From Knoellia remsis (lineage in GTDB: Bacteria > Actinomycetota > Actinomycetes > Actinomycetales > Dermatophilaceae): a stretch of 64,000 bases of DNA. Below are positions 47,412 through 55,933 of the stretch, one piece after another. The translations under genes were made by a program, and so were the position numbers. Under the pieces are notes generated by a model, which was given only the letters and a program-made list of their open reading frames with translations, did no database searches and was not told where the DNA came from. Within the stretch, counting starts at the first letter, position 1, and each line of letters starts with the position of its first letter. The DNA lies in assembly GCF_003002895.1 (NCBI RefSeq), contig NZ_PVTI01000011.1:47181-111180 (forward strand). The letters are read 5' to 3'.

Positions 47412-49052
47412 ATGGCTCATGAGCAGTTCTTCACGCTTTCCGATGACGCAGGCTCGATGCCGGTTCCTGCGGCCGCCGCCCCTGTGGAGCCTTCGGGCGA
47501 GGCTGACCTCCTCGAACTCATCGGACGCCTGCGCCGGGCAGCCGACCGGGAGGAGTGTCTCGACCTGATGGTCGAGGCGCTCATCGCCCTGCCCGGTGTC
47601 GACAGCGTGCACGTGAGCCTGCGTGACGGGCACGACATGCGATCGGCCGCCGGCGAGGAGGACGGTCTGGAGCAGCTCGACCACGTCTTCGTCGTGCGCC
47701 AGGGCCGGGACGTCCCGCACGTCTGGCCCACGACGGCCCACGCGTGGCGCCCGAGGGCCGCGGACCGGGCGCTGCATCGGGCGCTCCAGACCGGTCGTCC
47801 CTGGGAGGGACTCATCGGCGTGGAGCCGCTGCCGGACCGGCCCGTCTCCGCGGGTGCCGCGGGGCGGGACCGCCGCTTCGCCGCTGCGTTCCCCGTCCTG
47901 ACCGACCGCGGGGTCATCGGACAAGTGCTCCTCACCGCCCGGCGCCGCTTCGATGACAAGGATCTCGCCGTCGCCCAGACGGTCGCCGGTGCCGTGGGGC
48001 CAGCCCTGCGACCTCCGCGCACGGGACCCCAGGCGACCCTGCGCGAGGAAGACCTCATCACGAGCGTCGCCCGACTGCTTCGCGCCCAGCCCGAGGCAGA
48101 GGTCTCGCTCGTCAGCGTCGCCCTGGGCGATGTCGACGACGCGAGCGCCGGACTGCGCGAGGACCGACCTCGTGCGTTGCGTGAGCTGCGTGACGACCTG
48201 CTCGACCAGGTTCGGGGCTGGCCCAATGCCCACCTCCTCGCCGGCCGCACCGACGAGCTCTTCGTCCTCGTCGCCGGCGTGCCCGCCAGCGAGGTCGCCT
48301 TCCGCACGGCCGAGCTGCGCGAGTCGGCGCGTCGCCAGCTGCCCGACGTCATGTCCCGGTGGGGCGCCATGACGGTGACCGACGTCGAAGACGTCGCTCC
48401 GCACATCCGGCACACCGCCGCAGCCTTCATCGAGCTCGCCCGGGCCACGCGGGACGGTGAGGCCGGGGGCGGCGCCGTCGCCGGTCGGTCTGCGTCCGGT
48501 GCCTCGTCGGATCGCCTCGTGGCGCTCGTCGCCGAGGTCCTCAACGAGCTGGACGCCATGGTCGACTCCCCGGTGGGTGACCGCCTGGCGCTCGTTGCCG
48601 CCCGCTTCTGCGTCCTCATGTCCGCAGCCGCCTGGCAGGTGAGCCAGGTGTGCCGCGGTGTGGCCCGGTCGGTCCAGCTCGAGATCGAGCGCAGCCCATC
48701 GCGCTCGGAGGACCAGAGCCCACTGTTCGGGCGCATCGACTTCCCCATCGAACGACGTCCCGCCATGGCGAGGTCGGCAGAGGGATGGGCCTTCCACGCC
48801 GACCTCACGCGCGGCGACGCGGCCGAACGGCTCTCCCTCGCCGTCAACGGCTACGGCAGCGTGGTGTGCGCCGGGGGGTATGACCCCGACGCGCGCCAGT
48901 GGATGGTCGAGCTCTTCGGCGACGAGCGCTCCGCCGTCAACGATGCCCTCGCGGGCACGCTGCTGTCTCTCGTCCAGGCCGCACTGAGCTTCCCCCGGGC
49001 GCTCGCGACACCGCTGCCCACGGACGGCGAGCGCGACGGCGTCTTCGGCTGA
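47412..49052 (+). CDS. GAF-like plus degenerate GGDEF regulatory protein
   Basis: 546 residues from the ATG at 47412 (AAAGGGGG about 10 bases ahead). Residues 40-200 resemble a GAF sensor domain. Residues 210-340 follow the fold of a GGDEF domain, but the signature site reads AGRTDELFVLVAG, so the diguanylate cyclase motif is lost. A helical region with many Ala/Arg and a C-terminal domain of about 150 residues with no recognised family follow. It is probably a c-di-GMP-independent sensor or a binding-only module. No membrane segments are seen. It is separated by hairpin-free DNA from the TetR gene, with 184 bases between. Confidence 0.6.
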   Translation: MAHEQFFTLSDDAGSMPVPAAAAPVEPSGEADLLELIGRLRRAADREECLDLMVEALIALPGVDSVHVSLRDGHDMRSAAGEEDGLEQLDHVFVVRQGRDVPHVWPTTAHAWRPRAADRALHRALQTGRPWEGLIGVEPLPDRPVSAGAAGRDRRFAAAFPVLTDRGVIGQVLLTARRRFDDKDLAVAQTVAGAVGPALRPPRTGPQATLREEDLITSVARLLRAQPEAEVSLVSVALGDVDDASAGLREDRPRALRELRDDLLDQVRGWPNAHLLAGRTDELFVLVAGVPASEVAFRTAELRESARRQLPDVMSRWGAMTVTDVEDVAPHIRHTAAAFIELARATRDGEAGGGAVAGRSASGASSDRLVALVAEVLNELDAMVDSPVGDRLALVAARFCVLMSAAAWQVSQVCRGVARSVQLEIERSPSRSEDQSPLFGRIDFPIERRPAMARSAEGWAFHADLTRGDAAERLSLAVNGYGSVVCAGGYDPDARQWMVELFGDERSAVNDALAGTLLSLVQAALSFPRALATPLPTDGERDGVFG

Positions 49053-49148
49053 ACCGCAGGCGTCGGGCGCTGCCACGGCAGCGCTCGTCATGAGCGTTCC
49101 CCGCCCGTGAGAGGGACCTTTTCGAAGACCCACAGGACCATTTTGCAC

Positions 49149-49166
49149 ATAGCCCATATGGGCTAT
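49149..49166. promoter_or_regulatory. 18-bp perfect AT-rich palindrome
   Basis: ATAGCCCATATGGGCTAT is a perfect palindrome in a 222-bp gap between convergent genes, where operators are not expected. It stands out by AT content. The rest of the gap holds GGGGCCCAGCACCCC-type short symmetry and no credible gene. Confidence 0.5.
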
Positions 49167-49274
49167 ATCAGCCGGACCGAGCGGGTGGTATTGGGGCCCA
49201 GCACCCCTGCGCCCATGACTGCGAACAGCGTTCTCGTTCAAGAGTGGGTGGCGCGGTGCCCGGCGAGCCCGCGG

Positions 49275-50111
49275 TCAGCTCCGGCGTTGGCAGTTGCCGC
49301 ACCAGAAGAGGTTGCGGCCGGCGACGACCTCGGTGCGGATGCGTGACCCGCAGACGAGGCACGGCTCGCCGGCCCGCTTGTAGACGTAGGAGTCGCGCGA
49401 GTCGAGCCGGACGTCGCCGCCCTCCTCGAGAGCACGCGCGACCTCGTCGACCTGGTCGTGGATCGTGACGATCTTGCTCGTCGCGACCCCGAGCGGCAGC
49501 AGCGCGACGAGGTCGTCCCAGATCGCCTGCCACGTCGAGCGCTTGATCGCCGTCCCGGGCCGGAACGGGTTGACTCGCAGCCGGAAGAGCACCTCGGACC
49601 GATAGACGTTGCCGACGCCCGCGAGCACCGCCTGGTCCATGAGCAGCTCGGCGATGGGCTTGCGAGACCGGTGGATGCGTGTCCACGCCAGGTCGGGGTC
49701 GGAGCGAACATCGGTCAGACGCAACGGGTCCGGGCCGAGCCGCCCCAGGACCTCGTCGACCTTCTCCGGCGTCACGACGTCGCAGACCATCGGACCGCGC
49801 AGGTCGGCGACGTGGTCCTCGGTCGCGAAGCGGCACCGCACCTGACCCACGACCGGCAGCTCACCGGCATACGAGCTGGTGTCGATCGTGAAGGTGCCGA
49901 TGAGGCCGAGGTGCACCCACAGGACCCGGTCACCGACGAAGTCGACGAAGAGGTGCTTGCCCCACGAGGTCGCGCCCTCGACCTCGGTGCCGGAGATCAG
50001 GGACGCGCCGTGCGCGAACTTGCCCTGGGGGCTGGTGACGGTCGGTGAGGTGCCGGCGAACGCGGTGTCGAGGTCGCGCGCGAGCGCGAAGAGGGTGTGG
50101 CCTTCGGGCAT
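49275..50111 (-). CDS. Fpg/Nei-family DNA glycosylase
   Basis: 278 residues. Begins MPEGH, giving the catalytic Pro2 and Glu3 after Met removal. The helix-two-turn-helix block (MDQAVLAGVGNVYRSEVLFR) and a C-terminal zinc finger (CLVCG...CGNCQ) are present. It removes oxidised bases with beta/delta elimination. The PEGH start and overall sequence suit the actinobacterial Nei-type branch, so I call Nei-like rather than Fpg. It lies 7 bases downstream of ku on the same strand. Confidence 0.93.
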   Translation of the reverse strand: MPEGHTLFALARDLDTAFAGTSPTVTSPQGKFAHGASLISGTEVEGATSWGKHLFVDFVGDRVLWVHLGLIGTFTIDTSSYAGELPVVGQVRCRFATEDHVADLRGPMVCDVVTPEKVDEVLGRLGPDPLRLTDVRSDPDLAWTRIHRSRKPIAELLMDQAVLAGVGNVYRSEVLFRLRVNPFRPGTAIKRSTWQAIWDDLVALLPLGVATSKIVTIHDQVDEVARALEEGGDVRLDSRDSYVYKRAGEPCLVCGSRIRTEVVAGRNLFWCGNCQRRS

Positions 50112-50117
50112 GCGGCG

Positions 50118-51071
50118 TCAGGAGGCCTTCTTGCTCGTCTTCTTGGCGGTCTTCTTCGCGGCGGCCTTCTTCGCCGGCGCCGCAGACTTCTTGGCGGGCG
50201 CCTTCTTCGCCGCGGCCTTCTTCGTCGCGGAGCCGGACGTGCCCGTGTCGGAGCCGGCGTCGTCGGAGGCGGAGCTCGTCGTGGGTGCCTCGCCGCGGGA
50301 CGCCTTGGCCTTCTCGACCGACTTCGCGAGAGCCGCGAGCAGGTCGACGACCTCGCCGGACTCCTCGGCCTCGGCGGCGGGCACCTGGACCTCGCCGCCC
50401 TCGACCTTGGCCTTGACGAGAGCCTGCACGGCAGCGGCGTAGTCGTCCTCGTAGTCGTCGGCGTCGTACTCCCCGGCGAGCTGCTCGATGAGGAGGCGCG
50501 CCATCGCCATCTCCTTCTCGCTCGCCTCGCCGGCCTCCTCGACGTGGGCGAAGTCGGGGCTGCGGATCTCGTCGGGCCAGAGCATCGTCTGCATGACGAT
50601 GACGCCGTCGCGCACCCGCAGCACGGCCATCGTCATGCGCGTGCGGATCGAGACGGTGACGATGGCCATCCGGTTCTCGGACTCGAGCGCCTCGCGCAGC
50701 AGGACGTAGGGCTTGGTCGCCGACTTGTCCGGCTCGAGGTAGTAGCTCTTGTCGAGCAGCATCGGGTCGATCTGGTCCGCGGGCACGAACTTCTCGACGT
50801 TGATCTCCTTGCTCGAGCGGCTCGGCAGCTCGGAGAAGTCCTCGTCGGTGAGGACGACCATGTCGCCGTCCTCGGTCTCGTAGCCCTTGGCGATGTCGTC
50901 GTAGGCGACCTCTTCGCCGTCGATCGAGCAGATCCGCTTGTACTTGATGCGGCCGCCGTCCTCACGGTGCACCTGACGGAACTGCACGTCGTGGTTCTCG
51001 GTCGCGGAGTAGAGCCGCACCGGCACGTTGACGAGACCGAACGAGACCGCGCCCTTCCAGATCGCACGCAT
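50118..51071 (-). CDS. ku: Ku protein (non-homologous end joining)
   Basis: 317 residues. The bacterial Ku core begins MRAIWKGAVSFGLVNVPVRL and runs to about 255. It is followed by a Lys/Ala-rich tail (KKAAAKKAPAKK-like units) that in other Ku proteins aids DNA binding and threading. It binds double-strand ends and recruits LigD. The ATG at 51071 matches the family start. The adjacent ligase and polymerase genes supply the rest of the pathway. Confidence 0.96.
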   Translation of the reverse strand: MRAIWKGAVSFGLVNVPVRLYSATENHDVQFRQVHREDGGRIKYKRICSIDGEEVAYDDIAKGYETEDGDMVVLTDEDFSELPSRSSKEINVEKFVPADQIDPMLLDKSYYLEPDKSATKPYVLLREALESENRMAIVTVSIRTRMTMAVLRVRDGVIVMQTMLWPDEIRSPDFAHVEEAGEASEKEMAMARLLIEQLAGEYDADDYEDDYAAAVQALVKAKVEGGEVQVPAAEAEESGEVVDLLAALAKSVEKAKASRGEAPTTSSASDDAGSDTGTSGSATKKAAAKKAPAKKSAAPAKKAAAKKTAKKTSKKAS

Positions 51072-51080
51072 GCCTTCACT

Positions 51081-51102
51081 GTATGCCGCGCGCGCGGCAT
51101 AC
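51081..51102 (-). terminator. 22-bp perfect palindrome made of paired octamers, ltrA/ku gap
   Basis: GTATGCCG and CGGCATAC joined by CGCGCG form a 22-bp perfect palindrome. It lies 9 bases after the LtrA-like stop and 9 bases before the ku start on the same strand. It could terminate LtrA transcription or regulate ku. It occupies nearly the whole gap. Confidence 0.6.
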
Positions 51103-51111
51103 GAGGAAGCC

Positions 51112-52356
51112 TCAGGTGCCGAGGTGCTCGTCGATCTTGCGTACGCCGACGGTCTCGTAGCCGACGACGGTGATCCAGGGGACGACCATGAGGACGACGA
51201 TCGACCAGCCGAGGGAGGCCCCGAGCGCCGGCATCGCGACGCTGACGGCGAGGACGACGAGCATGAGACCGAGCAGCAGCCAGTGGACCGGGTCCCGGCC
51301 GGGCATGAGGAAGTGCCAGAGGGCATAGACGACGACCATGAAGAGCGCGAGCGGCACGGCCATGGTGAGCATGACCTCGGTCTCGCCGATCTTCGTCTTG
51401 TCCTCGATGTAGTAGGCCGCGACGTGCAGGCCCGCGCCGACGGCGGCGATGCTGCCGTAGAGCAGGACGTGGCCGTAGCCGAAGCCGAACGACTTCTCGG
51501 GCCGCTTCTCGAGGATCTCGCCGAAGGGCTGTCCGAAGTAGGTCCACCACATCGCGAACGCGAGCGAGACCCCGGCGATGGCGATGAGCACCGCCTCGCG
51601 CGACCAGCCCTGTTCGGCGACGACGGCCTCGATCGCGGTCGTCGTGCCGAGGACGATCTCGCCGAGGCTGATGATCGCGAGCAGCCCGTAGCGTTCGGCG
51701 ATGTGGTGCGGGTGCCACGGGGACCCGCCGAAGCGTCGCTCGCAGGCGCGGACCGACCCGAACTCGAAGGCGATGACGGCGAGCATCAGCGGGATGGCGA
51801 CGGGGAGCGCGGGCTGCAGCCAGGCGACGAGGATCCACAGCAGCTGTGCGATGGAGATGCTCACGGCATACCCGCGCATCGTCGTGCGGTGCTCGGGGTC
51901 GTCGCGGCTCGCGCGCAGCCAGAGGAAGATCTGCGAGACCCGCAGGATGACGTAGCCGACGACCATGATCCGGTTGGTGAGGTGGCCCTCGAGGATGCCT
52001 TCGAACATCTCCGGCAGGCCGAGCCCGAGGATGAGGACACCGACCATCTGCACGAGGGTCGCGACCCGCATGAGCCAGTCGTCGGTGTCGTAGGCCGACG
52101 CGAACCACGAGTGGTTGATCCACGCCCAGACGATCGCGACGACGGCGAAGGAGAACGCGAGGACGCCCTGGACCGGGTGGTTCTCGGCGAGGGCGTGGGT
52201 GAGCTGGGCGCCGGCGATGGAGAAGGCGACGACGAAGGTGAGGTCGTAGAGCAGCTCGAGCGGGGTCGCGGCGCGGTGCGACTCGTTCGGGTCGCGTCCG
52301 GTCATCCGGTGCAGGCCGTGTTGGCGTCGCGAGGGCTGGTTGGTCGAGCTCGTCAC
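51112..52356 (-). CDS. Low-temperature-requirement A (LtrA)-family membrane protein
   Basis: About 414 residues from a GTG at 52356; an ATG at 52305 would shorten it by 17. Around ten membrane segments. The N-terminal signature RDPNESHRAATPLELLYDLTFVVAFS and the later YFGQP and GYGHVLLYGSIAA match LtrA proteins. The family was named from a Listeria cold-growth mutant; its biochemical role is unknown. It lies between ku and the ligase genes, which is unusual company. The ligase gene is divergent with only 28 bases between starts. Confidence 0.8.
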   Translation of the reverse strand: MTSSTNQPSRRQHGLHRMTGRDPNESHRAATPLELLYDLTFVVAFSIAGAQLTHALAENHPVQGVLAFSFAVVAIVWAWINHSWFASAYDTDDWLMRVATLVQMVGVLILGLGLPEMFEGILEGHLTNRIMVVGYVILRVSQIFLWLRASRDDPEHRTTMRGYAVSISIAQLLWILVAWLQPALPVAIPLMLAVIAFEFGSVRACERRFGGSPWHPHHIAERYGLLAIISLGEIVLGTTTAIEAVVAEQGWSREAVLIAIAGVSLAFAMWWTYFGQPFGEILEKRPEKSFGFGYGHVLLYGSIAAVGAGLHVAAYYIEDKTKIGETEVMLTMAVPLALFMVVVYALWHFLMPGRDPVHWLLLGLMLVVLAVSVAMPALGASLGWSIVVLMVVPWITVVGYETVGVRKIDEHLGT

Positions 52357-52384
52357 TTCGTCAGCGTAGGCGAGGATGGGGGGC

Positions 52385-53326
52385 ATGCGCCCGATGCTCG
52401 CCGCGACCGCGGACCGCGTGCCCGCGGGTGACGCGTGGGTGCATGAGGTGAAGTGGGACGGGATGCGCATCCTCGCCGACGTCCACGACGGCCGGCGCGT
52501 CCTGTCGAGCCGCACCGGTCGGGACGTGTCGGTGAGCTTCCCCGAGCTCGCCGGACTCGCCGACACCTACGAGGACCTGCTACTCGATGGCGAGGTCGTC
52601 GCCCTCGACGGGGGAGTGCCGTCGTTCGGGGCGCTGGCCGAGCGGATGCACGTCTCGTCGGCGCGCAAGGCGGCGCAGCTCGCGACGACGCGACCGGTGA
52701 CCTTCATGGCGTTCGACCTGCTGCGGCTCTTCGGCCAGGACCTCACGACCCAGCCGTGGTCCGCGCGGCGCGACCTGCTCGAGAAGCTCGACCTGCGCAG
52801 CTCGGCGTGGCAGGTGCCGCCGGTCTATGACGACGGGGTCGGGCTCTTCGAGGCGACCCGCGACCAGGGCCTCGAGGGCATCGTCAGCAAGCGCCGCGCG
52901 TCGCCGTATGCCGCGGGGCGCCGGTCCCCGGACTGGCGCAAGCTGCCGCACCGGGCGTCCCTGTCGGTCGTCGTCGGCGGGTGGCGCCCGGAGGTGGGTT
53001 CGACGTCGCGCCTGGGTGCCGTCCTCGTCGGCACGACCGACGGTGCCGGGGGTTTCGCGTATGCCGGCCGCGTCGGTGCCGGGCTCGCCGGCGCCGCGGG
53101 TGCGCGGTTGCGTGCACTGCTGGAACCGTTGCGGCGCAGTGCTTCCCCCTTCACGACCCCGGTGCCGCGCGAGGATGCCGCCGGCGCGACGTGGGTCGAG
53201 CCGGAGGTGGTCCTCGAGGTGGCCTCGCTGGGACGGGGCTCGACCGGCAAGCTGCGCCAGCCGGCATACCTCGGCCTGCGCACCGACCTCACGCCCGCCG
53301 ACCTGCACGAGGTGACCGATGGCTGA
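52385..53326 (+). CDS. ATP-dependent DNA ligase, LigD-type ligase domain
   Basis: 313 residues. Adenylation lysine K23 in EVKWDGMR, motif III-like YEDLLLDGEVVAL, motif IV EGIVSKR, motif V-like WRKLPHR, then an OB domain. This is a free-standing ligase domain: no polymerase or phosphoesterase is fused. The ATG at 52385 gives the typical MRPMLA start; an ATG nine bases earlier is in frame. It overlaps the polymerase gene by 8 bases, so the pair is translationally coupled. It seals breaks held by Ku. Confidence 0.9.
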   Translation: MRPMLAATADRVPAGDAWVHEVKWDGMRILADVHDGRRVLSSRTGRDVSVSFPELAGLADTYEDLLLDGEVVALDGGVPSFGALAERMHVSSARKAAQLATTRPVTFMAFDLLRLFGQDLTTQPWSARRDLLEKLDLRSSAWQVPPVYDDGVGLFEATRDQGLEGIVSKRRASPYAAGRRSPDWRKLPHRASLSVVVGGWRPEVGSTSRLGAVLVGTTDGAGGFAYAGRVGAGLAGAAGARLRALLEPLRRSASPFTTPVPREDAAGATWVEPEVVLEVASLGRGSTGKLRQPAYLGLRTDLTPADLHEVTDG

Positions 53327-54200
53327 GCGCCACGACCCCGAGATCACCCGCGTCGACGTCGGCGGGCGGACGATGAAGCTGTCCAGCCTCTCCAAGGTGA
53401 TGTACCCGTCGACCGAGACGACCAAGGGCGAGGTGCTGAACTACTACGTCAGCATCGCGCCGATCCTGTTGCCGCACATCGCAGCTCGCCCGGTGACGCG
53501 GGTCCGGTGGCCGCACGGAGTGGCCGACCAGAGCTTCTTCGAGAAGAACCTGCCGAGCGGCGCGCCGTCGTGGCTGCCGCGGGTGCGCGTCGACGACGTG
53601 ACCTACCCGCTCGTGGACGACATCGCCCAGCTCGTCTACCTCGTCAACCTCAACTCGCTCGAGATCCACGTGCCGCAGTGGACCGTCACCGAGGACGGCG
53701 AGCGCGAGAACCCGAACCGGCTCGTCATCGACCTCGACCCGGGGTCACCGGCCGGGCTGAAGGAGTGTGCGCAGGTGGCGCTGCTGCTGCGGACCCGGCT
53801 CGACGCGCTCGGGCTCGAGCTCTTCCCGGTGACGTCGGGGTCCAAGGGCATGCAGCTCTATGCCTCCCTCGGCGGCGACCTCACGAGCGACCAGGTGCGC
53901 GACCTCGCCCAGCAGCTCGCACAGGAGATGACGAAGAAGCACCCCGACCTCGTGCTGTGGCGTATGACGAAGTCGCTGCGGCCCGGCAAGGTCTTCCTCG
54001 ACTGGAGCCAGAACGTCGCCGCGAAGACGACGATCAGCCCCTACTCGCTGCGCGGCCGAGAGCTGCCGTGCGTCGCGGCGCCCCGCACCTGGGACGAGGT
54101 CGAAGCCGGCGCCGAGGGGGAACGGTTCGAGCAGATGATGTTCGACGACATGCCCGAGCGGCTCGAGACCCACGGAGACCTCATCGCCGACCTGCTCTGA
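53319..54200 (+). CDS. LigD-type polymerase (primase-polymerase) domain protein
   Basis: 293 residues, complete LigD PolDom: SSLSKVMYP, the RWPHGVADQSFFEKN block, catalytic D138 and D140 in VIDLDPG, and the GSKGMQLY and DWSQNVAAKTT blocks. It fills gaps with ribonucleotides during end joining. It is separate from the ligase here, whereas mycobacterial LigD fuses polymerase, phosphoesterase and ligase. No phosphoesterase gene is visible in the window. Confidence 0.93.
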   Translation: MAERHDPEITRVDVGGRTMKLSSLSKVMYPSTETTKGEVLNYYVSIAPILLPHIAARPVTRVRWPHGVADQSFFEKNLPSGAPSWLPRVRVDDVTYPLVDDIAQLVYLVNLNSLEIHVPQWTVTEDGERENPNRLVIDLDPGSPAGLKECAQVALLLRTRLDALGLELFPVTSGSKGMQLYASLGGDLTSDQVRDLAQQLAQEMTKKHPDLVLWRMTKSLRPGKVFLDWSQNVAAKTTISPYSLRGRELPCVAAPRTWDEVEAGAEGERFEQMMFDDMPERLETHGDLIADLL

Positions 54201-54292
54201 CCCTCTGACCTGCTCTGACCCTCCGGCCGGCGGTGACTCGCTGACCGGCTCTGACCCGCTGGCCGGCGCCCGGGCAGGCGTCGCCGACAGGG

Positions 54293-54667
54293 TCAGCCGC
54301 GCATCGCGTTGCCGACGGAGGCGCCGATGACGGCGGGCAGTCCGGTGAGCGCGGCGAAGAAGAACCACGTCGAGACGATGGCCGTCCCGATCGAGTCGCT
54401 GCCCGTCGTGAGCGAGATGACGAGGGTGAGCAGCACCGGCACGACCGCCGCGACGATGAGCCACCGGAGGAGCAGGTCGCCGAGGCCGAGCTGCTCACGC
54501 AGACCGTCGCGCATCGCCCAGCCGAACGCGCCGAAGGCCAGGACGGCGAAGACGGCCAGCCCGGCACCGATGTTGGCGCCCGAGTCGCCGCCGATCGCGA
54601 TCATGACGAAGTAGGCCACGAGCGCGGCCACCGTGATCCCGGCGATGCGGACGAGTGCGGGGAGCAT
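54293..54667 (-). CDS. Small four-helix membrane protein, unknown
   Basis: 124 residues from the ATG at 54667, which has AGAGG 8 bases ahead; a GTG at 54685 is less likely. Four hydrophobic segments with short loops, including IAIGGDSGANIGAGLAV and STWFFFAALTGLPAVIGASVG. No family is recognised. It is convergent with the polymerase gene. The intergenic tail at 54201-54260 contains short CTCTGACC repeats. Confidence 0.65.
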   Translation of the reverse strand: MLPALVRIAGITVAALVAYFVMIAIGGDSGANIGAGLAVFAVLAFGAFGWAMRDGLREQLGLGDLLLRWLIVAAVVPVLLTLVISLTTGSDSIGTAIVSTWFFFAALTGLPAVIGASVGNAMRG

Positions 54668-54715
54668 GCGCACAGCCTCTCGCACCCGAGCGTTCGATGG
54701 CGGGACGCGAGCGGG

Positions 54716-55324
54716 TCAGCTGCCGGTGGCGACCGACACCCGCGGGCACCCGGCGCACTCGTGCAGCCCGGGCAGCGCATAGATGAAGCAGCACGACCGG
54801 CGCTGCGGGGTGAGGCCGGGGGTCAGCCCCGCCGCGGCGCGCGACTCACGCACCGCCTGCTCCCACATGTCCTGGACCATCCCGAACCGCTGCCGGCTCG
54901 AGGTCTTCACCGCCGCGGGGTAGTCCGTCGCGATGGGGTGGGCAACCCGCTCGTATGCCGTCCGCGCGTCGCGCAGTCGCGCCTCCAGCGGGCGGTCGTC
55001 GGGGATGAGCCGGTCGAAGCCGAGCCGCGCGGGGTAGAGGCCGGGTGCCAGCTCGACACCGATGCGGGACATCCCGGGCTCGCCGAGGTCGACCCGCCAC
55101 GGACCGGAGGAGGCGCCGAATGCCGCGAGCTGCGCGGGAATGGTCAGCAGGTGCTGGAGCACGAAAGCCGTGGCGACCTGGTCAGGCGTGCGGACGGCAT
55201 ACAGGCGCGAGTTCTCCTCGGTGAGCTCGCGCTGCCATTGTGCCGAGTAGGCGAAGGCCTCGTCGAGAGTGCGGCCGAGGGTCGTGCCGCCGACAAAGGT
55301 GAGATATCCGTGGTGTGCGGACAT
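54716..55324 (-). CDS. FhuF-like (2Fe-2S) protein
   Basis: 202 residues. The C-terminal motif CCFIYALPGLHECAGCP (CC-x10-C-x2-C) is the [2Fe-2S] ligand pattern of FhuF-type ferric siderophore reductases. The N-terminal part is helical with a GEPGMSRIGVELAPG segment. It probably reduces ferric siderophores in the cytoplasm. No siderophore uptake genes are adjacent, so the substrate is unknown. The ATG at 55324 was chosen; longer upstream in-frame sequence overlaps lsr2. Confidence 0.8.
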   Translation of the reverse strand: MSAHHGYLTFVGGTTLGRTLDEAFAYSAQWQRELTEENSRLYAVRTPDQVATAFVLQHLLTIPAQLAAFGASSGPWRVDLGEPGMSRIGVELAPGLYPARLGFDRLIPDDRPLEARLRDARTAYERVAHPIATDYPAAVKTSSRQRFGMVQDMWEQAVRESRAAAGLTPGLTPQRRSCCFIYALPGLHECAGCPRVSVATGS

Positions 55325-55380
55325 GAGTGAGGCGGCGACCCCCGGGTCGGGAGCCGCCGCCTCGACATCTGTGGCTCGAC

Positions 55381-55716
55381 TCAGCGGTGCGCCTTGTCGT
55401 AGGCCTCCTGCACACTCGCGGAAATGCGGCCGCGCTCGCTGACCTCGTGCCCGTTCTTGCGGGCCCACTCGCGAATGTGGGTGACGTCGCGGCGACGGGA
55501 CGAACCGCCGCCCGAGCGGCTGCCACCGGTGCTCTTGCGACCACCCGAGCGGCGGGCATGGCCCACCCACGGGGCGAAGGCGTCGCGCAGCTTGGCCGCG
55601 TTGGCGGTGTTGAGGTCGATCTCGTAGGAGACGCCGTCCAGGGAGAAGGTCACCGTCTCGTCGGCGTCATTGCCGTCGATGTCGTCGACAAGCAGGACCT
55701 GAACGCGTTGTGCCAT
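55381..55716 (-). CDS. lsr2: Nucleoid-associated protein Lsr2
   Basis: 111 residues. The N-terminal dimerisation domain (VQVLLVDDIDGNDADETVTFSLDG...) is joined by a Gly/Ser/Arg linker to the DNA-binding domain with RGR at 95-97, the AT-hook-like motif that enters the minor groove. It silences AT-rich foreign DNA and bridges the nucleoid, the actinobacterial H-NS counterpart. GAAGGGAAAT precedes the ATG. The order lysS-small ORF-lsr2 preserves the mycobacterial lysS-lsr2 link. Confidence 0.97.
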   Translation of the reverse strand: MAQRVQVLLVDDIDGNDADETVTFSLDGVSYEIDLNTANAAKLRDAFAPWVGHARRSGGRKSTGGSRSGGGSSRRRDVTHIREWARKNGHEVSERGRISASVQEAYDKAHR

Positions 55717-55760
55717 GTGATTTCCCTTCGGGTTGGATATCCCTGCAGGAAATGACCGTA

Positions 55761-55931
55761 TCAGCCCTTTTCGTCATCGTGGGATTTACGCTGCTGAGCC
55801 TCCCACTGGCTGTGCGCGATCCGCTCGCGGCGGTCGCCTTCGAGGATGCCTTTCATCAGGTAATAGAAAATGACGGCAACGGTGACGGTCGGCAGAACCG
55901 CCGCCAGATACGGCCAGATGGTGTCCCACAT
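55761..55931 (-). CDS. 56-residue single-pass membrane protein between lysS and lsr2
   Basis: Begins MWDTIWPYLAAVLPTV, has one membrane segment (about 8-30, ending YYLMKG), then a charged tail with EGDRRERIAHSQWEAQQRK. GGAGG lies 7 bases before the ATG, inside the end of lysS, and the ATG follows the lysS stop TGA by 2 bases. Codons are less GC-rich than the neighbours (TAT, AAA, ATT), which gives a coding-like but distinct pattern. Strong ribosome site, tight spacing and plausible topology make it a real gene. Function unknown; co-expression with lysS or lsr2 is likely. Confidence 0.7.
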   Translation of the reverse strand: MWDTIWPYLAAVLPTVTVAVIFYYLMKGILEGDRRERIAHSQWEAQQRKSHDDEKG

Positions 55932-55933
55932 GG

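Noticed and set aside
49107..49346. Short plus-strand frame after the GAF protein
   Set aside because: It overlaps the Nei-like gene end, has no ribosome site, and its composition is that of a frame shadow.
52376..52384. Ligase start nine bases earlier
   Set aside because: MRPMLA at 52385 matches the usual ligase start; the earlier ATG adds only MGG.
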